A stretch of 64,000 nucleotides of DNA from Streptomyces eurocidicus (GCF_002891295.1 NZ_LGUI01000014.1:62001-126000); one strand, 5' to 3'. Shown: positions 41,856 to 51,096, counted from the first letter of the stretch. The notes: generated from the letters alone by a model not told the origin. Translations and numbers: made by a program.

Positions 41856-42953
41856 TCAGGGCTGCGGGAAGACCACCAGGGAGCGCCCGCCGCGCCCCGC
41901 CAGCATCGCGTCGAAGGCGGCCGGGACGCCGTCGAGCCCGATGCGGTCGGTCACCAGCGCGGAGAGGTCGAAGCGCCCGGCGCGCACATGCCCGGCGATC
42001 ACGGGGAGGTCCCTCGCCGGGTCGCTGTTGCCGTAGACGCAGCCCGCGAGCGTACGCCCGAAGTGGAACAGCTCCAGGGCGGAGAAGACGACCCGCTGGT
42101 CCCGGCCGCCGATGCCGACGACCGTGGTGCGCCCGCCCCGGCGGGTGGAGGACCACGCCGTGCGGATCGTCTCCGCGCGGCCCACGCACTCGACGGCCAC
42201 GTCGGCGCCGTGGCCGCCGGTGAGCGCGCGGACGGCCTTCGCGGTGTCACCGCCGGAGCCCGCGACGAGGAAGTCGGTGGCCCCGGCCGCGCGGGCCAGT
42301 TCCTCCTTCTCCGGCGAGACGTCCACGGCCACGATCGCCCCGGCGCCCGCGATGCGCGCCGACTGGATCGTGGCGAGCCCGACGCCGCCGACGCCGTACA
42401 CCGCGACGCTCTCGCCGGCGCGGACCCGGGCGCTGTGGTGCACGGCGCCGTAGCCGGTGAGGACGGCGCACCCGAGCAGCGCCGCCTCGGCGAGCGGCAC
42501 CCCGTCCGGCAGGGGCAGCACGGCGTTCGCCCGGACGACGGTCTCCTCGGCGAAGACCGCGGTGCCCAGCGCCGGGTGGAGCGGGGTGCCGTCGGCGGCC
42601 AGCGTGGCGTACGGGGTGGTGGTGGCCCGGGCGGCGTCGGCGCACAGCCAGGGCTCGCCGAGCCCGCAGAAGTGACAGCCGCCGCAGGAGGGCGCCCAGT
42701 TGAGGATCACCCGGTCGCCGGGCGCCACGTTCCCGACCCCTTCGCCGACGGCGGTGACGGTGCCCGCCCCCTCGTGGCCGAGGACGGCCGGTACGGGCTG
42801 CCGCAGCGTGCCGTCGGACAGGGAGAGGTCGGAGTGGCACACCCCGGCGGCGGCCAGGGCGATCCGCACCTGGCCGGGGCCGGGCGCGGGCAGATCGATC
42901 TCGGTCGTCCGCGGGGGCTCGCCCACGGCTGTCAGTACCACGGCGCGGACCAT
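41856..42953 (-). CDS. Zinc-dependent alcohol dehydrogenase (class III-like MDR)
   Basis: A 365-residue NAD-dependent alcohol dehydrogenase. Catalytic zinc ligands are in GVCHSD (Cys) and LGHEGAG (His, Glu). The structural-zinc cluster is CGGCHFCGLGEPWLC with four cysteines, and VYGVGGVGLATIQSA is the nucleotide loop. The overall sequence resembles class III/Zn-ADH paralogues of actinobacteria. GGAGAAGG precedes the ATG. It lies 66 bp downstream of the aldehyde dehydrogenase gene on the same strand, so alcohol to aldehyde to acid oxidation by the pair is likely. Confidence 0.95.
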   Translation of the reverse strand: MVRAVVLTAVGEPPRTTEIDLPAPGPGQVRIALAAAGVCHSDLSLSDGTLRQPVPAVLGHEGAGTVTAVGEGVGNVAPGDRVILNWAPSCGGCHFCGLGEPWLCADAARATTTPYATLAADGTPLHPALGTAVFAEETVVRANAVLPLPDGVPLAEAALLGCAVLTGYGAVHHSARVRAGESVAVYGVGGVGLATIQSARIAGAGAIVAVDVSPEKEELARAAGATDFLVAGSGGDTAKAVRALTGGHGADVAVECVGRAETIRTAWSSTRRGGRTTVVGIGGRDQRVVFSALELFHFGRTLAGCVYGNSDPARDLPVIAGHVRAGRFDLSALVTDRIGLDGVPAAFDAMLAGRGGRSLVVFPQP

Positions 42954-43019
42954 GTCGGTCCCTTCTCCTGCGGGGGCGGGGGCGGGGGCACCCTCAGTAC
43001 CGGGTGCGCCGGGAAACCG

Positions 43020-44438
43020 TCAGAACTGGAGCGACTTGGTGTGCAGGTACTCCGCCAGGCCGTGCGGGCCCATCTCGCGGCCGACGCCCGACTGCTTGTG
43101 GCCGCCGAAGGGCGCGAGGAGGTTGAAGCCACCACCGTTGATGTCGACCTGGCCGGTGTCCATACGGCGGGCGAAGGCCACGGCCGTGGCCTCGTCGGCG
43201 GCCCAGACGGCGCCGCCCAGGCCGTAGACGGTGTCGTTGGCGAGGTGGGCGGCCTCGTCCTCGTCGGTGTACTTGATGAAGGTGAGGACCGGGCCGAAGA
43301 TCTCCTCCCGGGCGATCGTCATCTCCGGGGTGACGTCGGCGAAGACGGTCGGGCGGACGAAGTAGCCCTTCTCCCGGCCCTCGGGGGCCTCGGCGCCGCC
43401 GGCGACGAGCCGCGCGCCCTCCGCGACGCCCTTCGCGATGTAGTCGCGGACCCGGGCGTGCTGCCGGGCGTTGATCACCGGGCCCATGCGGACCTCGGGG
43501 TCGGCCGGGTCGCCGGGCACGTAGGCGGCGACGGCGGCGGCCGCGAGGGCGACGGCCTCCTCGTACCGGTCCTCGTGGACGAGCGTGCGCGTCAGGGCGT
43601 TGCAGGACTGCCCGGTGTTGCGGCAGACGTCGGCGACGTTGGCGGCGACGGCCTTCTCCAGGTCCGCGCCGGGGAGGATGACGTTCGCGGACTTGCCGCC
43701 CAGTTCGAGCGCGACGCGCTTGACCGCGCCGCCCGCGATCGCGCCGATCCGCTTGCCCACGGCGGTCGAGCCGGTGAAGGAGACCAGGTCGACGCCGGGG
43801 TGCTCGGCGAGCGCCTGGCCGGCGACCGGGCCGAGGCCGGTGACCAGGTTGAAGACCCCCGCCGGGAGGCCCGCGGCGTGCACGCACTCCGCGAACAGCT
43901 GCGCGGTGAGCGGGGTGTCCTCGGCGGGCTTGAGGACGAGGGTGCAGCCTGCCGCCAGTGCCGGGGCGACCTTGGCGACGATCTGGTGGAGCGGGTAGTT
44001 CCAGGGGGTGATGGCGCCGACGACGCCGACCGGCACGTGCAGCACGGTCGAATTGCCGAGCCGCTCCTCGAAGGGGTACGTGGCGGCGAGCTCGGCGTAG
44101 GAACCGGCGACGGCGATCGGCAGGCCGGTGTGCACCCGGCGGGCGAAACCGGCGGGCGAGCCGAGTTCGGCGGTGACGGTGGCCGCGATCTCGTCCGCGC
44201 GGGCCGCGAGCGCGTCGCGCAGCGCGATCAGGTGCTCGGCCCGCCGGGCGGGCGGGGTGGCGGACCAGCCGGGCAGCGCGGCGCGGGCGGCGCGCACGGC
44301 GGCGTCGACGTCCGCCGCGGTGCCGGCCGGGACGGTGCCGATGACCTGCTCGTCGGCCGGGTTCACGACCTCGATCGTGTCGGTGCCGGCGGCGGGCCGC
44401 CAGCCTCCGTCGATGTACATGCCGTCGTGCGCGATCAC
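43020..44438 (-). CDS. Aldehyde dehydrogenase
   Basis: A 472-residue NAD(P)-dependent ALDH. FTGSTAVGKRIG is the cofactor turn, LELGGKSANVI holds the catalytic glutamate, and NTGQSCNALTRTLV the nucleophilic cysteine. IFGPVLTFIKYTDEDEAAHLAN is the usual late segment (IFGPVLTFIKYTDED, then EAAHLAN). The start is GTG 44438 behind AAGGAG. It forms an operon with the downstream alcohol dehydrogenase and is divergent from hmgA. Substrate range unknown. Confidence 0.95.
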   Translation of the reverse strand: MIAHDGMYIDGGWRPAAGTDTIEVVNPADEQVIGTVPAGTAADVDAAVRAARAALPGWSATPPARRAEHLIALRDALAARADEIAATVTAELGSPAGFARRVHTGLPIAVAGSYAELAATYPFEERLGNSTVLHVPVGVVGAITPWNYPLHQIVAKVAPALAAGCTLVLKPAEDTPLTAQLFAECVHAAGLPAGVFNLVTGLGPVAGQALAEHPGVDLVSFTGSTAVGKRIGAIAGGAVKRVALELGGKSANVILPGADLEKAVAANVADVCRNTGQSCNALTRTLVHEDRYEEAVALAAAAVAAYVPGDPADPEVRMGPVINARQHARVRDYIAKGVAEGARLVAGGAEAPEGREKGYFVRPTVFADVTPEMTIAREEIFGPVLTFIKYTDEDEAAHLANDTVYGLGGAVWAADEATAVAFARRMDTGQVDINGGGFNLLAPFGGHKQSGVGREMGPHGLAEYLHTKSLQF

Positions 44439-44616
44439 TGGCCATCTCCTTGCGGTGTCGGTCCCCGGGGCCCTGCCGGACCCCGAACCCCCGTGCCGTC
44501 TCAACCTAATGGGGATGACCGGGACACACCAGAGGCATCCGTTCCGGTACGGCCGGTAACAGGTCGGCGCCGACGCGCGGCCCGCCGACGCTGATCCATT
44601 GACGCGCCCGGCGCGG

Positions 44617-44640
44617 AATCCTACGGTCTCCCATAGGAAT
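44617..44640. promoter_or_regulatory. Inverted-repeat operator upstream of hmgA
   Basis: AATCCTACGG (44617-44626) and CCATAGGAAT (44631-44640) pair at 8 of 10 positions, centred 35 bp before the hmgA ATG. A natural binder is the GntR regulator encoded just after hmgA. Confidence 0.55.
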
Positions 44641-44662
44641 CCATCGGCGCTGGGAGCACGCG

Positions 44663-45997
44663 ATGAGCGACACGGGCAACGGACACGCGCGGACGCCGGC
44701 CGGGGAGCCGGCGTATCTGTCCGGGTTCGGCAACGAGCACAGCAGCGAGGCGGTACCCGGCGCGCTTCCGGAGGGCCGGAACTCGCCGCAGCGGGCCCCG
44801 CTCGGGCTCTACGCCGAGCAGCTGAGCGGCACCGCCTTCACCGAGCCCCGGCGGAACAACCGGCGGTCGTGGCTCTACCGGATCCGGCCGTCCGCCGCCC
44901 ACCCGCCCTTCACCCGGACCGTCAACGGCGCCCTCGGCGGCGCGCCCTTCGCCGACGCCGTGCCCGACCCCAACCGGCTGCGCTGGGACCCGCTGCCCGA
45001 GCCGGCCGAGGGCACCGACTTCGTGACCGGCCTGTGGACCCTGGGCGGCAACGGCGACGTCACCCAGCGCTCGGGCATGGCCGTGCACCTGTACACCGCC
45101 AACGCCTCGATGACGGACCGGGTGTTCAGCGACTCCGACGGCGAGCTGCTGATCGTCCCCGAGCACGGCGCGCTGCTGCTGCGCACGGAGTTCGGCCTGC
45201 TGCGCGCCGCGCCGGGGGAGGTCGCGCTGATCCCGCGCGGGGTGCGGTTCCGGGTGGAGCTGCCGGACGGCACCGCGCGAGGCTACGTCTGCGAGAACTA
45301 CGGCCAGCCCTTCGTCCTCCCCGACCTCGGGCCGATCGGCGCCAACGGCCTGGCCAACGCCCGGGACTTCCGCGCGCCGGTCGCGGCCTACGAGGACGTG
45401 GAGCGCCCGGTCGAGGTGGTCAACAAGTTCTGCGGGAACCTCTGGGCGGCCACCTACGACCACTCGCCGCTGGACGTCGTCGCCTGGCACGGCAACCTCG
45501 TGCCGTACGTCTACGACCTGCGCCGTTTCAATGTGATCGGCTCGGTCAGCTACGACCACCCGGACCCGTCCATCTTCACCGTGCTCACCTCACCCTCGGA
45601 CACCCCGGGGCTGGCGGGCGTCGACTTCGTGGTGTTCGCGCCGCGCTGGCTGGTGGGCGAGGACACCTTCCGGCCGCCGTACTTCCACCGGAACGTGATG
45701 AGCGAGTACATGGGCCTGATCGAGGGGGCGTACGACGCCAAGGCCGCCGGCAAGGGGGGCTTCGTGCCCGGCGGCGGCTCGCTGCACAACATGATGTCCG
45801 CGCACGGGCCCGACCGGGAGACCTTCGACAAGGCGAGCGCCGCGGAGCTGAAGCCGCACAAGGTGGACGACGGCCTCGCCTTCATGTTCGAGACCCGTTG
45901 GCCGATCACGGTGACGGAGCAGGCCCGGACCGCCCGCCACCTGCAGGCGCGCTACGACGGGGTGTGGCAGGGTCTGGAGCGCCATTTCCGCCAGTGA
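44663..45997 (+). CDS. hmgA: Homogentisate 1,2-dioxygenase
   Basis: HmgA opens the homogentisate ring to maleylacetoacetate with Fe(II) and O2, in tyrosine and phenylalanine catabolism. The 444-residue protein starts with YLSGFGNEHSSEAVPGALP, a hallmark. Iron ligands are visible in PPYFHRNVMSEYMG (His, Glu) and GGSLHNMMSAHGPD (His). CTGGGAG precedes the ATG. No other homogentisate-pathway genes (fahA, maiA) are in the window. A GntR gene follows by 10 bp and is probably co-transcribed, and an inverted repeat lies in the promoter. Confidence 0.97.
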   Translation: MSDTGNGHARTPAGEPAYLSGFGNEHSSEAVPGALPEGRNSPQRAPLGLYAEQLSGTAFTEPRRNNRRSWLYRIRPSAAHPPFTRTVNGALGGAPFADAVPDPNRLRWDPLPEPAEGTDFVTGLWTLGGNGDVTQRSGMAVHLYTANASMTDRVFSDSDGELLIVPEHGALLLRTEFGLLRAAPGEVALIPRGVRFRVELPDGTARGYVCENYGQPFVLPDLGPIGANGLANARDFRAPVAAYEDVERPVEVVNKFCGNLWAATYDHSPLDVVAWHGNLVPYVYDLRRFNVIGSVSYDHPDPSIFTVLTSPSDTPGLAGVDFVVFAPRWLVGEDTFRPPYFHRNVMSEYMGLIEGAYDAKAAGKGGFVPGGGSLHNMMSAHGPDRETFDKASAAELKPHKVDDGLAFMFETRWPITVTEQARTARHLQARYDGVWQGLERHFRQ

Positions 45998-46007
45998 GGG
46001 AGTTTCC

Positions 46008-46757
46008 GTGACCACCTTCGCCCCCGACTCCCTCGCGCTCAACCGCAAGCTGCCGCTGTGGTACCAGGTGTCCCAGTCGCTGCGCGCCTCCATACTCGGG
46101 CGCCGCGCCGGCGACCCCTTGCGGCTGCCCACGGAGGACGCCCTCGCCGCGCACTACGGCGTCAGCGTCCTGACCATGCGACAGGCCCTCAAGGAGCTGG
46201 AGGCGGAGGGGCTGATCACCCGTCACCGGCGGCGCGGCACGTTCATCGAACCGAGCGCCCGCCGGGGCTCGCCGGTGCGGCTGCTCGGCTCGGTGGACAC
46301 CATCGTGGCGCAGCAGTCCGGGGAACGCACGGAGATCCTGGAGCACGGCCCGGAGCGGATCCCGGCGGAGCTGGCCGAGCACTTCCCGGACCTGGCGGAG
46401 GCGGTGTCCTACCGGCGGCTGCGCAGCGACGGGGCGACGGGCGAGCCGACGAACTGGGCGGAGAACCTGGTGCGCCCCGAGCTCGCCGGGCGCATCGACC
46501 TCGCGGACCTCACCCGCTGGCCGATGACGAAGGTGCTGCGCGACGCCGTGGGCGTGACGATCAGCCGGATCACGGACACCGTGGAGGCCCGTCTCGCGGA
46601 CCCGGAGACGGCCAAGCTCCTCCAGGTGCCGCTGCTCAGCCCGATCCTGCACTACACCGGCATCACCTACGACGACCGCGGCCGGGCGGTGGACGTGGCC
46701 CGCATCCGCTACCGGGGCGACCGCTTCTCGTTCACGGTCACGCTCGACGCGCACTGA
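46008..46757 (+). CDS. GntR-family regulator (UTRA type) coupled to hmgA
   Basis: A 249-residue regulator beginning at GTG behind GAGGGAG. The winged helix (about 10-85) includes LPTEDALAAHYGVSVLTMRQ and GLITRHRRRGTFIEP. The UTRA-like ligand domain covers about 95-245, ending GRAVDVARIRYRGDRFSFTV. It lies 10 bp downstream of hmgA, so it probably regulates aromatic amino-acid catabolism by feedback, with homogentisate or a relative as ligand (inference). Confidence 0.92.
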   Translation: MTTFAPDSLALNRKLPLWYQVSQSLRASILGRRAGDPLRLPTEDALAAHYGVSVLTMRQALKELEAEGLITRHRRRGTFIEPSARRGSPVRLLGSVDTIVAQQSGERTEILEHGPERIPAELAEHFPDLAEAVSYRRLRSDGATGEPTNWAENLVRPELAGRIDLADLTRWPMTKVLRDAVGVTISRITDTVEARLADPETAKLLQVPLLSPILHYTGITYDDRGRAVDVARIRYRGDRFSFTVTLDAH

Positions 46758-47333
46758 GCGCGGTGACGGGGGTTCGCTCCGGTCGGCGCGGGGCGGCCGG
46801 GGCCCGTCCCGGCCGAGGCCGTGACCGCGGCTCCGCCCGGACCGCCACGCGTCTCGGCTGCGCCGCCCACAGCGCGTACGCGAAACAGCGCAGGGCATTC
46901 GGACCGAGACCGTAGACGGGCGACATCAGACGAAGCAGCCGGGAATGGCGGGACATCGGGGCGTGCGTCGGCCCGGCGAGCGCCTGCATGCGGATCGGTG
47001 CGCCGGGCGCCCGGTGGCCCCGCGTCGGTCGAGCCGCACGGGGTCGCGGAAAATCCCCGGTCGTCACGTCACGGGGAGACGCCTTCGAGCCCCTCGGGGC
47101 ACACGCGGCGTACGGAAGCGGGGATGACCGCTGTCGGCGCCGCTCACCGCCCGGTACGGGCGCGGCTCTGCCTGACGGCACGTCGGGAGGTGTCCGGGCG
47201 GCGAGCGGCGGAAATGATGCCTCGAAGCGGGAAGCCGACGGCGCCGTGCGACCGCCCCGGGGAGAGGGTGCGCGGCCGACGGCGCCGGTCCGGATCGGCG
47301 CGGCGGGCTCCGCGGTCCGGGTCGGGGGCCGGG
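46758..47333. other. Intergenic region with no supported gene
   Basis: Several frames are open in both directions because of the high GC content. None combines a ribosome site, third-position bias and recognisable sequence. The best is a minus-strand frame from ATG near 46955 (MSRHSRLLRLMSPVYGLGP), but its third-position GC is lower than in neighbouring genes and its C-terminal half is arginine/proline-rich filler. Confidence 0.5.
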
Positions 47334-47597
47334 TCAGCCGTGGTTGCCGAACAGCGAGCGGCGCAGCCTTCTCAAGGGGGCGAAGAGCGAGACCTTGGCG
47401 GTCCGGCCCTGCTTGGCACGCGTGTGGTCACGCGAGGTCAGCTCACGCATGAGCAGGGTCGCGCCCTCGGTCTCCCGCTGGGGGACGGCAGGGCCGCCCA
47501 GCACCGCGAGATGGCGGTCGAGCCGCGCGCTGGAGGCGCTGCTTTTGCAGTTGATGGCGGGCACTCGAGCCCGCCCGCGCATTGCTATCTGATCCAT
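47334..47597 (-). CDS. Small hypothetical protein
   Basis: An 87-residue protein from ATG 47597, preceded by GGGGAG at 7-bp spacing. Nothing in it matches a family I know. It is basic at both ends (IAMRGRARVPAINCKSS and KVSLFAPLRRLRRSLFGNHG), with a central part LDRHLAVLGGPAVPQRETEG. It has one cysteine and no signal peptide. It is divergent from the Ser/Thr kinase gene, 242 bp apart. It could be a kinase substrate or a small regulator, but no sequence evidence decides this. Confidence 0.6.
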   Translation of the reverse strand: MDQIAMRGRARVPAINCKSSASSARLDRHLAVLGGPAVPQRETEGATLLMRELTSRDHTRAKQGRTAKVSLFAPLRRLRRSLFGNHG

Positions 47598-47839
47598 CGA
47601 AGTCTCCCCACCCGTACGAGGCACCCGGCCCAGGCAGGGTAACCCTACCGCCCCTTTCCGTCACCCACGCATCGGCGGTGCGGATTCACCGTTACGTCAA
47701 GGGCGTTGACGAACCTGGCGTGAACCTGCCGTCACTGTGGGCGAGTTGATCCGGGCCGGAATGCGGGTAACCGGGGGTGATCACGCTCCGTTGCGGTACA
47801 TTCACCCGGAATCGCTCTCTTACGGGAGGGGGCCCGGCG

Positions 47840-49537
47840 ATGAGCGGGGATTTCGGGGCTTCCGGGGACGGCCGGGGATCCCGGCTGGTGGCGGGCCGGT
47901 ACCGGCTCGTGGACCGGCTGGGACAGGGCGGCATGGGCGTGGTGTGGCGGGCCCGTGACGAGCTGCTGGACCGCGAGGTGGCCGTGAAGGAGGTCCGCGC
48001 GCCGGCCGGTCTCCCCGGCCACGAGGTGGGCCTTCTCTACGCGCGGCTGGAGCGCGAGGGGCGCGCGGCGGCGCGGATCGCGCACCGCAACGTCGTCACG
48101 GTCCACGACGTGGCGACCGAGGACGGCCGCCCCTGGATCGTGATGGAGCTGGTCCCCGGCCTGTCGCTGGCCGATGTCCTGGAGGCGGAGGGGCAGCTCG
48201 CACCGGCGCGCGCGGCGCGCATCGGCGCGGAGGTCCTGGCCGCGCTCCGAGCCGCTCACGGGGTGGGCGTGTTGCACCGCGACGTGAAGCCCGGGAACGT
48301 CCTCGTCGCCAACGACGGCCGGGTGGTCCTCACCGACTTCGGCATCGCGACGGTGCCGGGGAACACCGCCCTGACGCGGACCGGCGAGCTGGTGGGCTCC
48401 CCCGAGTACCTCGCTCCGGAGCGCGCCCTCGGCCGCCCGCCCGGTACCGCCTCGGACCTCTGGTCGCTGGGGGTGACGCTGTACGCCGCGGTGGAGGGCT
48501 TCTCGCCGTTCCGCCAGGACACCCCGCTGAGCACGCTGCGGGCCGTGGTGGACCAGGTGTTCCCGCCGCCGCGCCGGGCGGGCGCCCTCACGCCCGTACT
48601 GGAAGGGCTGCTGCGCAAGGATCCGGCGGAGCGGCTCGGCGCGGCGGAGGCGGAGCGGATGCTGCGCGCCGTGGCGGCGGGCGCCCCCCCCGCCGCCCCC
48701 GCCCCGGACGTCCCGTACGCCCCGACCGTTCTCACCCGTCCCGCGTCCCCGGCGCCGGGCACGGCACACGCCGCCGGGGACGCGCCGCCCGGCCCCGGCA
48801 CCACCGGCATCACCGGCCCGGTCGGCCCCGCGTCCCCGCCGGGTCCGGCCGGCGGGGGCCGCAAGCGGACCGGTCTTGTGGTGGCCGCCGCGGTCCTGGT
48901 CGCCGCCGCGCTGGCGAGCGGGTTGATATGGGCGCTCACCGGCGACGGCGGCTCGTCCGGCGACACCTCGTCCGGCGGCGGGGGCAAGGACGCCGGGGCC
49001 GGCGCGTCCCGGTCCGCCGGGGCCACCTCCGCCGACGGTTCGGTGCGGGTCGCGCTCGAGGCCGTGCGCGACCGCTACACCGGCCCCTGCCCGCCGCCGG
49101 AGGCGTCCGCGCCGGCCTTCTCCGCGACCGTCACCGCCGGACGGGTGCCGGTGGAGGTCACCTACCGCTGGGTGACGGGCAGCGGTAAAGTCACCGACGG
49201 CGACTGGCGAACCGAACGCTTCACCGAGCAGCGCACGACCGTACGGCACACGGAATCCGGGCGCCGCGCGTCGGACCCGGGCAAGGACTGGATCGCGGTC
49301 GAGATCAGGAGCCCCCAGCGACTGACCTCCTCTCCTGTCTCGTTCACGGTGGACTGCGGGAAGGCACCGACGGACGCCGCCTCACCACCGGCCTCGCCCT
49401 CACGCCCCGGCTCACCGAGCGGCCAGGGCAAGCCGTCGGCGTCGGCGGGCACGCCGTCGGGCGCGGCGCGTTCGGAAGGCGCGGACGGAGGTGCGACCTA
49501 CGGCGGCACCGTGGGAGCGGGCCGCTCAGGCGGCTGA
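47840..49537 (+). CDS. Membrane serine/threonine protein kinase with an extracellular domain
   Basis: A 565-residue Hanks-type kinase. RLGQGGMGVVWRARD is the glycine loop, AVKEV has the ATP lysine (K50), HRDVKPGN (146-153) is the catalytic loop, DFGIA (166-170) the metal site and GSPEYLAPE the activation-loop end. A Pro/Ala-rich juxtamembrane part (about 280-340) leads to one membrane helix (344-366). The outer region (about 385-500) contains CPPPEASAPAFSATVTAG and a second cysteine (VDCGK), with no PASTA repeats; its ligand is unknown. A Pro/Ser-rich tail ends the protein. Its last 12 bases overlap the convergent esterase gene. Confidence 0.95.
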   Translation: MSGDFGASGDGRGSRLVAGRYRLVDRLGQGGMGVVWRARDELLDREVAVKEVRAPAGLPGHEVGLLYARLEREGRAAARIAHRNVVTVHDVATEDGRPWIVMELVPGLSLADVLEAEGQLAPARAARIGAEVLAALRAAHGVGVLHRDVKPGNVLVANDGRVVLTDFGIATVPGNTALTRTGELVGSPEYLAPERALGRPPGTASDLWSLGVTLYAAVEGFSPFRQDTPLSTLRAVVDQVFPPPRRAGALTPVLEGLLRKDPAERLGAAEAERMLRAVAAGAPPAAPAPDVPYAPTVLTRPASPAPGTAHAAGDAPPGPGTTGITGPVGPASPPGPAGGGRKRTGLVVAAAVLVAAALASGLIWALTGDGGSSGDTSSGGGGKDAGAGASRSAGATSADGSVRVALEAVRDRYTGPCPPPEASAPAFSATVTAGRVPVEVTYRWVTGSGKVTDGDWRTERFTEQRTTVRHTESGRRASDPGKDWIAVEIRSPQRLTSSPVSFTVDCGKAPTDAASPPASPSRPGSPSGQGKPSASAGTPSGAARSEGADGGATYGGTVGAGRSGG

Positions 49538-50344
49538 GGTGAAGACCGGCAGATAGCCGCCCGACTGCCCGTCGGCGTTGGGGTGGTAGGACTCGTCCAC
49601 GGGCAGTGTCACGCTGTTGAGCCAGGGCTTGCCGGAGCAGATCTCGTGGCCGGTGAAGGTGGCGTTGATGTCGGCGTAGGCGAAGCCGTGGTCGGCGGCG
49701 CGCTTGGCGATGACGGTGTCGATGTGGTCGGCCGCGGCGTTGATGGCGGCGCGCTTCTTCTCGCTCAGCCCGCCCAGACAGCCACCGCCGAGATGGTAGA
49801 AGCGTGGATAGCCGATGACGACGACCCTGGCGGCGGGGGCCTTGGCGGAGATGGCGGAGTAAACCTTGTCCAGCTGCCCCGGCAGGGTACCGGCGATGTA
49901 CGTACGCGCCTGCTGGATCCGGTCGAGGCAGACGCTGTCGCTGTTGAACACGCAGGTCGTCATGGTGTCGGCGAATCCGGCGTCGTTGCCGCCGACGCTG
50001 ATGCTGACGAGTCCGGTGGAGGCGCCCAGCGGGCCGAGCTGGGCGCTCAGCACATCACCCGTACGAGCGCCCGAGCAGGCGGTGAAGGCGAAGCTCGACG
50101 GGGTGTGGGCCGCGGCCCACAGGGCGGGGTAGGACTTGGCGCTGCGCTTGCAGTCGCCGCTGTTCGCGTAGTAGCTGCCGGCGCCGACGCCCGAGGAGTA
50201 GGAGTCGCCGAGGGCCACGTAGCCGGTGGCCGCGGATCTCTGCGCCGCTCTCTCCGCGGCGTGCGCGGACCCGCCCGCACCGAGGGCGAGGGCGGCGGTC
50301 ACAGCGAGCGCCGATACGGAACTCACGAACCAGGACAGTTTCAT
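49526..50344 (-). CDS. Secreted SGNH/GDSL hydrolase
   Basis: A 272-residue esterase/lipase with a Sec signal peptide (about 1-29, SAHAAE cleavage). VALGDSYSSGVGAG is block I with the nucleophilic serine, ISVGGNDAGF is block III with Gly-Asn, and DESYHPNADGQ is block V with Asp-x2-His. Two cysteine pairs (ANSGDC...TACSG, CVFNSDSVC) suggest disulfides. AAAGGAGAG precedes the ATG at 50344. It is convergent with the kinase gene and overlaps it by 12 bp at the stop codons. Confidence 0.95.
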   Translation of the reverse strand: MKLSWFVSSVSALAVTAALALGAGGSAHAAERAAQRSAATGYVALGDSYSSGVGAGSYYANSGDCKRSAKSYPALWAAAHTPSSFAFTACSGARTGDVLSAQLGPLGASTGLVSISVGGNDAGFADTMTTCVFNSDSVCLDRIQQARTYIAGTLPGQLDKVYSAISAKAPAARVVVIGYPRFYHLGGGCLGGLSEKKRAAINAAADHIDTVIAKRAADHGFAYADINATFTGHEICSGKPWLNSVTLPVDESYHPNADGQSGGYLPVFTSAA

Positions 50345-50482
50345 GGACTCTCCTTTACCAGGGTTTTCCGGTGTGTCCTGGATAGCAGCCACGGAAGGCT
50401 GCCGGAAGTGTCCATGTCAAAACAACAGGGAAAGGGAAGTGATCGACTTCGCGACGGGCGGGGTTTCTGACGAGGCGCCAGT

Positions 50483-50542
50483 TTTCCGCCGAAGTTCATT
50501 CGACGGAAAGACTCCGGTTCCACCCGGATGCAGTAACCGGAG
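50483..50542 (+). promoter_or_regulatory. Two adjacent hairpins in the glycan-locus leader
   Basis: TTTCCGCCGAA (50483-50493) pairs with TTCGACGGAAA (50499-50509) with one mismatch, and CTCCGGTT (50512-50519) pairs with AACCGGAG (50535-50542). They lie about 95-150 bp before the first gene of the glycan locus and may form a structured leader. I do not recognise a known riboswitch. Confidence 0.4.
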
Positions 50543-50636
50543 CCTGTTTGCACGGCCTTCACATCTTGACGGGCCTCCGCCGATTGCGCGACATTGAAGG
50601 CTTCGGCATCCGGCGCTTCGGGGGGCAAAGTCGCCA

Positions 50637-51095
50637 ATGCAGAGCTTCACAGATCCCACCGGTCTCACCGATCCCAATAGTCCGTCCGAACCTTCGATCG
50701 ACGAATGCGGCGACACCGGGAGGAGACCGCCGGCCGGGGATTCCCTCCCGGTACTGGCGGGGGCCGCCGCGGCCATCGCGGGGACCGGTGCCGTGCTCGC
50801 GCTCGCCGACATCGGCTCAGCTCTGCGAGCACCGCTCACCCTGTTCTTCCTGATCGTCGCGCCCGCGTGCGCGGTGGGGGCCGCGCTGCGGGGACTCGAC
50901 CCGCTCAGCCGCTCGGTGGTGGCGGTCGGCGGGGCCGTGGCCGTCGATCTGCTGATCGCGCAGACCATGCTCGCGCTGCACGTCTGGACGGTGCGGGGCG
51001 GTGTGGCCGCGGTCGCGGCCGTCAGCCTCCTTCTGTTCCTGCTGGCACACGCGCGGCGCCACCGGGGTCGCACGGAGAGAAGTCGGACGTCCTGA
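50637..51095 (+). CDS. Small polytopic membrane protein of the glycan locus
   Basis: A 152-residue protein with a polar, acidic N-terminus (about 1-35) and four hydrophobic segments (about 38-60, 66-85, 92-112, 118-137), followed by a basic tail RRHRGRTERSRTS. No family is recognised. The downstream gene begins with GTG one base after this stop codon, so they are surely co-transcribed. It could be a membrane partner of the flippase or glycosyltransferase, but this is inferred only from position. Confidence 0.7.
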   Translation: MQSFTDPTGLTDPNSPSEPSIDECGDTGRRPPAGDSLPVLAGAAAAIAGTGAVLALADIGSALRAPLTLFFLIVAPACAVGAALRGLDPLSRSVVAVGGAVAVDLLIAQTMLALHVWTVRGGVAAVAAVSLLLFLLAHARRHRGRTERSRTS

Positions 51096-51096
51096 G

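Noticed and set aside
46821..47642. Plus-strand 273-codon frame
   Set aside because: Arginine/serine-rich with no codon bias or family match, and it covers the better supported minus-strand small gene.
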